Source of the DNA: Streptomyces sp. DSM 15324
GTDB taxonomy: Bacteria > Actinomycetota > Actinomycetes > Streptomycetales > Streptomycetaceae
NCBI RefSeq assembly: GCF_001514285.1
Contig: NZ_KQ949025.1
Coordinates: 251,571 to 315,570 of the forward strand
Direction: 5' to 3'
Length of the DNA stretch: 64,000 nucleotides
Part shown: positions 61,840-64,000 of the stretch, one piece after another
Numbering within the stretch: position 1 is the stretch's first letter
Layout: the number at the start of each line of letters is the position of its first letter
Position numbers and translations under genes: made by a program
Notes under the pieces: model-generated
What the model saw: only the letters and a program-made list of their open reading frames with translations
The model's database searches: none
What the model was told of the DNA's origin: nothing

Positions 61840-63162
61840 TCAGATGTGTCCGTCCTCCAGCATTTCGGTCACAAGCGCCGCGATCTGGGACCTCTCGGAC
61901 CGGTTCAGCGTCACGTGCGCGAAGAGCGGGTGGCCCTTCAGCTTCTCCACGACGGCGACGACACCGTCGTAACGCCCGACCCTCAGATTGTCCCGCTGGG
62001 CCACGTCATGGGTGAGAACCACCCGCGAATTGGCACCGATCCGGGACAGAACGGTCAGCAGGACGTTCCGTTCGAGGGACTGGGCCTCGTCGACGATGAC
62101 GAAGGCGTCGTGCAGGGAGCGGCCCCGGATGTGCGTCAGGGGCAGGACCTCCAGCATCCCGCGCGCGGTGACCTCCTCGATGACCTCGCGGGACGTGACG
62201 GCCGACAGGGTGTCGAAGACCGCCTGGGCCCAGGGGCTCATCTTCTCGGCCTCGGAACCCGGCAGGTAGCCGAGCTCCTGCCCGCCCACCGCGTACAGCG
62301 GACGGAAGACCATCACCTTCTGGTGCTGACGGCGCTCCAGGACCGCCTCCAGGCCGGCGCACAGCGCCAGCGCCGACTTGCCCGTGCCGGCCCGGCCGCC
62401 CATCGACACGATCCCGACGTCCGGGTCGAGCAGCAGGTCGAGCGCGATGCGCTGCTCGGCACTGCGGCCCTTGATGCCGAACGCCTCCCGGTCGCCGCGC
62501 ACCAGCCGGATGTTGCCGTCCGGGGTGACCCGGCCCAGTGCCTTGCCGCGCTCCGACTGGATGGTCAGACCGGTGTGCACGGGCAGGTCGGCGACCTCCG
62601 GGACGTACACGTGTCCTTCCTCGAAGAGGATGTCCACCTGTTCACCCGACAGGCCCAGTTCGGACATTCCGGTCCAGCCGGAGGAGTCCGTGATGGCGAG
62701 CTCGGCGCGGTACTCCTCCGCCAGGAGACCGACCGACGACGCCTTGATCCTGAGCGGCAGGTCCTTCGACACGACGGTGACGTCGAACCCCTCGGCCTGC
62801 AGGTTGCGGGCGACCGCGAGGATGCGTGAGTCGTTGTCCCCCAGCCGGTAGCCGCTGGGCAGCACGCTGGGGTCCGAGTGGTTGAGCTCGACACGGATGG
62901 TGCCGCCCAGCTCCCCGATCGGGATGGGGGCGTCGAGGCGACCGTACTTCACCCGGTAGTCGTCGAGCAGGCGCAGCGCCTGCCGGGCGAAGTAGCCGAG
63001 TTCGGGATGGTGCCGCTTGGCCTCCAGTTCCGTGACCACGACGATGGGGAGCACGACCTCGTGCTCCTCGAAGCGGGTCATGGCGTTCGGGTCGGCCAGC
63101 AGGACGCTGGTGTCGAGAACATAGGTGCGCCGGTCAGGCATACGGCGCTTTGTGCTGGTCAC
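61840..63162 (-). CDS. phoH: PIN-domain / PhoH-like ATPase
   Basis: A protein of about 440 residues. An N-terminal PIN RNase domain (~10-150) with [30 protein letters not shown] and [13 protein letters not shown] precedes a PhoH P-loop domain (~230-435) with Walker [38 protein letters not shown], Walker [12 protein letters not shown] and [14 protein letters not shown]. This PhoH2 architecture is an ATP-dependent RNA helicase/RNase. GTG at 63160-63162 is the usual annotated start; ATG at 63141 is the next option. It is well separated from both neighbours. Confidence 0.94.
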   Translation of the reverse strand: MTSTKRRMPDRRTYVLDTSVLLADPNAMTRFEEHEVVLPIVVVTELEAKRHHPELGYFARQALRLLDDYRVKYGRLDAPIPIGELGGTIRVELNHSDPSVLPSGYRLGDNDSRILAVARNLQAEGFDVTVVSKDLPLRIKASSVGLLAEEYRAELAITDSSGWTGMSELGLSGEQVDILFEEGHVYVPEVADLPVHTGLTIQSERGKALGRVTPDGNIRLVRGDREAFGIKGRSAEQRIALDLLLDPDVGIVSMGGRAGTGKSALALCAGLEAVLERRQHQKVMVFRPLYAVGGQELGYLPGSEAEKMSPWAQAVFDTLSAVTSREVIEEVTARGMLEVLPLTHIRGRSLHDAFVIVDEAQSLERNVLLTVLSRIGANSRVVLTHDVAQRDNLRVGRYDGVVAVVEKLKGHPLFAHVTLNRSERSQIAALVTEMLEDGHI

Positions 63163-63458
63163 CACGGAAGGACGTACCCCCTCGGATGAGGTCGGGGAGC
63201 GACGGAGTGGAGCTGGACCGGTCGACGGCCCCGATGCACGGGCCGGGGACCGGCCCCCCGCTGCTTCTTCCGTGCCGTGACCGCACGGTCGGGCTGGTGC
63301 AAAGGGCCTCCCGGGCGGACGGCCCCGTGCCGCCCGCTGAGGATCCGACACCCGTGGTTCGGGCGTCGACCTGCTTGGCTTATGCCCTCGAAGATGCGCC
63401 GCCATGCCACGGCATATGACGGCGCACCGGTGAACTCCTTGTTACTTCCGCCCCTCGG
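63163..63458. other. Gap between uppS and phoH
   Basis: About 296 bases between two minus-strand genes. It should contain the phoH promoter. The part at 63375-63450 is A+T-richer and has GCATATG-like short repeats. No gene seen. Confidence 0.4.
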
Positions 63459-64000
63459 TCAGCCGCCGTAACGGCGATGACGTGCCGCGTAGTCGCGCAG
63501 GGCACGCAGGAAGTCGACCTTGCGGAAGGCCGGCCAGAAGACCTCGCAGAAGTAGTACTCCGAGTGGGCCGTCTGCCACAGCATGAAACCCGACAGCCGC
63601 TGTTCGCCGCTGGTGCGGATGACGAGGTCGGGGTCGGGCTGGGCGCCGGTGTAGAGGTGGCGGCCGATCAGGTCGACGCTGACGGACTCGGCGAGGTCCT
63701 CCATGGAGACGCCCCGGTCGGCCGCGTCGGTGATCATCGAGCGCACGGCGTCGGCGATCTCCTGGCGTCCGCCGTAGCCGATGGCGACGTTGACCAGTAT
63801 GCCGTCGACGTGGGCGGTGGCCTGTTCGGCCTCCTTCAGGGCGGTCTGCACATGGGAGGGGAGGATGTCCGGCGTGCCGACGTGGTGGACGCGCCAGCGG
63901 CCGTCGGCGGCGAGGGTGCGGACCACGTCCTCGATGATGCCGAGGAGGGGGACGAGTTCCTCCTGGGGGCGGTCGAGGTTGTCCGTCGACAGCAGCCAGA
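63459..64000 (-). CDS. uppS: Isoprenyl (undecaprenyl-type) diphosphate synthase, 5' end outside window
   Basis: C-terminal about 180 residues of a cis-prenyltransferase making the polyprenyl carrier for wall synthesis. Visible motifs: WLLSTDNLDRP, ILVNVAIGYGGRQEIADAVR, PDPDLVIRTSGEQRLSGFMLWQTAHSEYYF (class signature with the RTSGE Arg/Ser/Glu) and VFWPAFRKVDFLRALRDYAARHRRYGG at the end. The start codon lies beyond the right edge. Actinobacteria have several such enzymes of different chain lengths; this one matches the UppS type. Confidence 0.95.
   Translation of the reverse strand, partial: WLLSTDNLDRPQEELVPLLGIIEDVVRTLAADGRWRVHHVGTPDILPSHVQTALKEAEQATAHVDGILVNVAIGYGGRQEIADAVRSMITDAADRGVSMEDLAESVSVDLIGRHLYTGAQPDPDLVIRTSGEQRLSGFMLWQTAHSEYYFCEVFWPAFRKVDFLRALRDYAARHRRYGG

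Overview
The window is high-GC actinobacterial chromosome, almost certainly from a Streptomyces. Signs of this are the very high third-position GC, frequent GTG starts, many start/stop overlaps (GTGA, ATGA), a WhiB-like regulator, and gene sets I recognise from the Streptomyces core chromosome: typA, a mycobacterial Sdh1-type succinate dehydrogenase, ychF, ppgK, ispH, xseA/xseB, glpX, a wbl gene, class I and class II fumarases, a DUF402 protein, a class A PBP, ahpD, phoH and uppS. The order from about 29.6 to 50.6 kb matches my memory of the S. coelicolor SCO5039-SCO5059 region. That is recollection, not a search result.

Layout. (1) 1-7.3 kb: an oligopeptide-binding lipoprotein running off the left edge, the typA GTPase with a strong terminator, a RelE/XRE toxin-antitoxin pair, and an orphan family-5 binding lipoprotein with a highly charged insert. 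(2) 7.5-13.7 kb: a small coiled-coil protein, the sdhC-sdhA-sdhB operon, a small membrane protein, a 13-bp tandem repeat in a divergent promoter region, and a membrane protein with a helical cytoplasmic domain. (3) 13.8-17.5 kb: a modular polymorphic toxin and its probable immunity protein. (4) 17.6-27.7 kb: a PAS/GAF/SpoIIE phosphatase/anti-sigma-type kinase fusion, a lone anti-sigma-type kinase, GC-rich tandem repeats, a NUDIX hydrolase, a SPOR-like protein, a GntR regulator, a septum-formation-type membrane protein, two tandem serpins and a TPR-like protein. (5) 27.7-29.6 kb: a small island with an RHH/PIN toxin-antitoxin pair and a broken tyrosine recombinase. (6) 29.7-48 kb: housekeeping genes for carbon metabolism, isoprenoid synthesis and DNA repair, separated by clear hairpin terminators, plus an HTH/WD40 membrane protein. 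(7) 48-56 kb: a class A PBP, an SPFH/RHH gene pair behind a perfect palindrome, and a PadR-controlled ABC exporter. (8) 55.8-64 kb: two roadblock/LC7 proteins with a companion protein, ahpD, an AI-2E-type permease, two tandem secreted lysozyme-like proteins behind a structured leader that resembles a c-di-AMP (ydaO) riboswitch, a PIN-PhoH ATPase and uppS, which runs off the right edge.

How they work together. sdhCAB and the two fumarases cover adjacent TCA steps, and glpX and ppgK serve gluconeogenesis and glucose phosphorylation. Three proteins carry the anti-sigma-type HATPase domain, two of them fused to SpoIIE phosphatase domains, which fits a partner-switching network. The class A PBP, the lysozyme-like pair, uppS, the septum-formation protein and the SPOR-like protein belong to cell-wall growth. 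Accessory content is limited to the toxin/immunity locus, two toxin-antitoxin modules, the integrase remnant and the serpin pair. I found no CRISPR array, rRNA, tRNA or intact insertion sequence.
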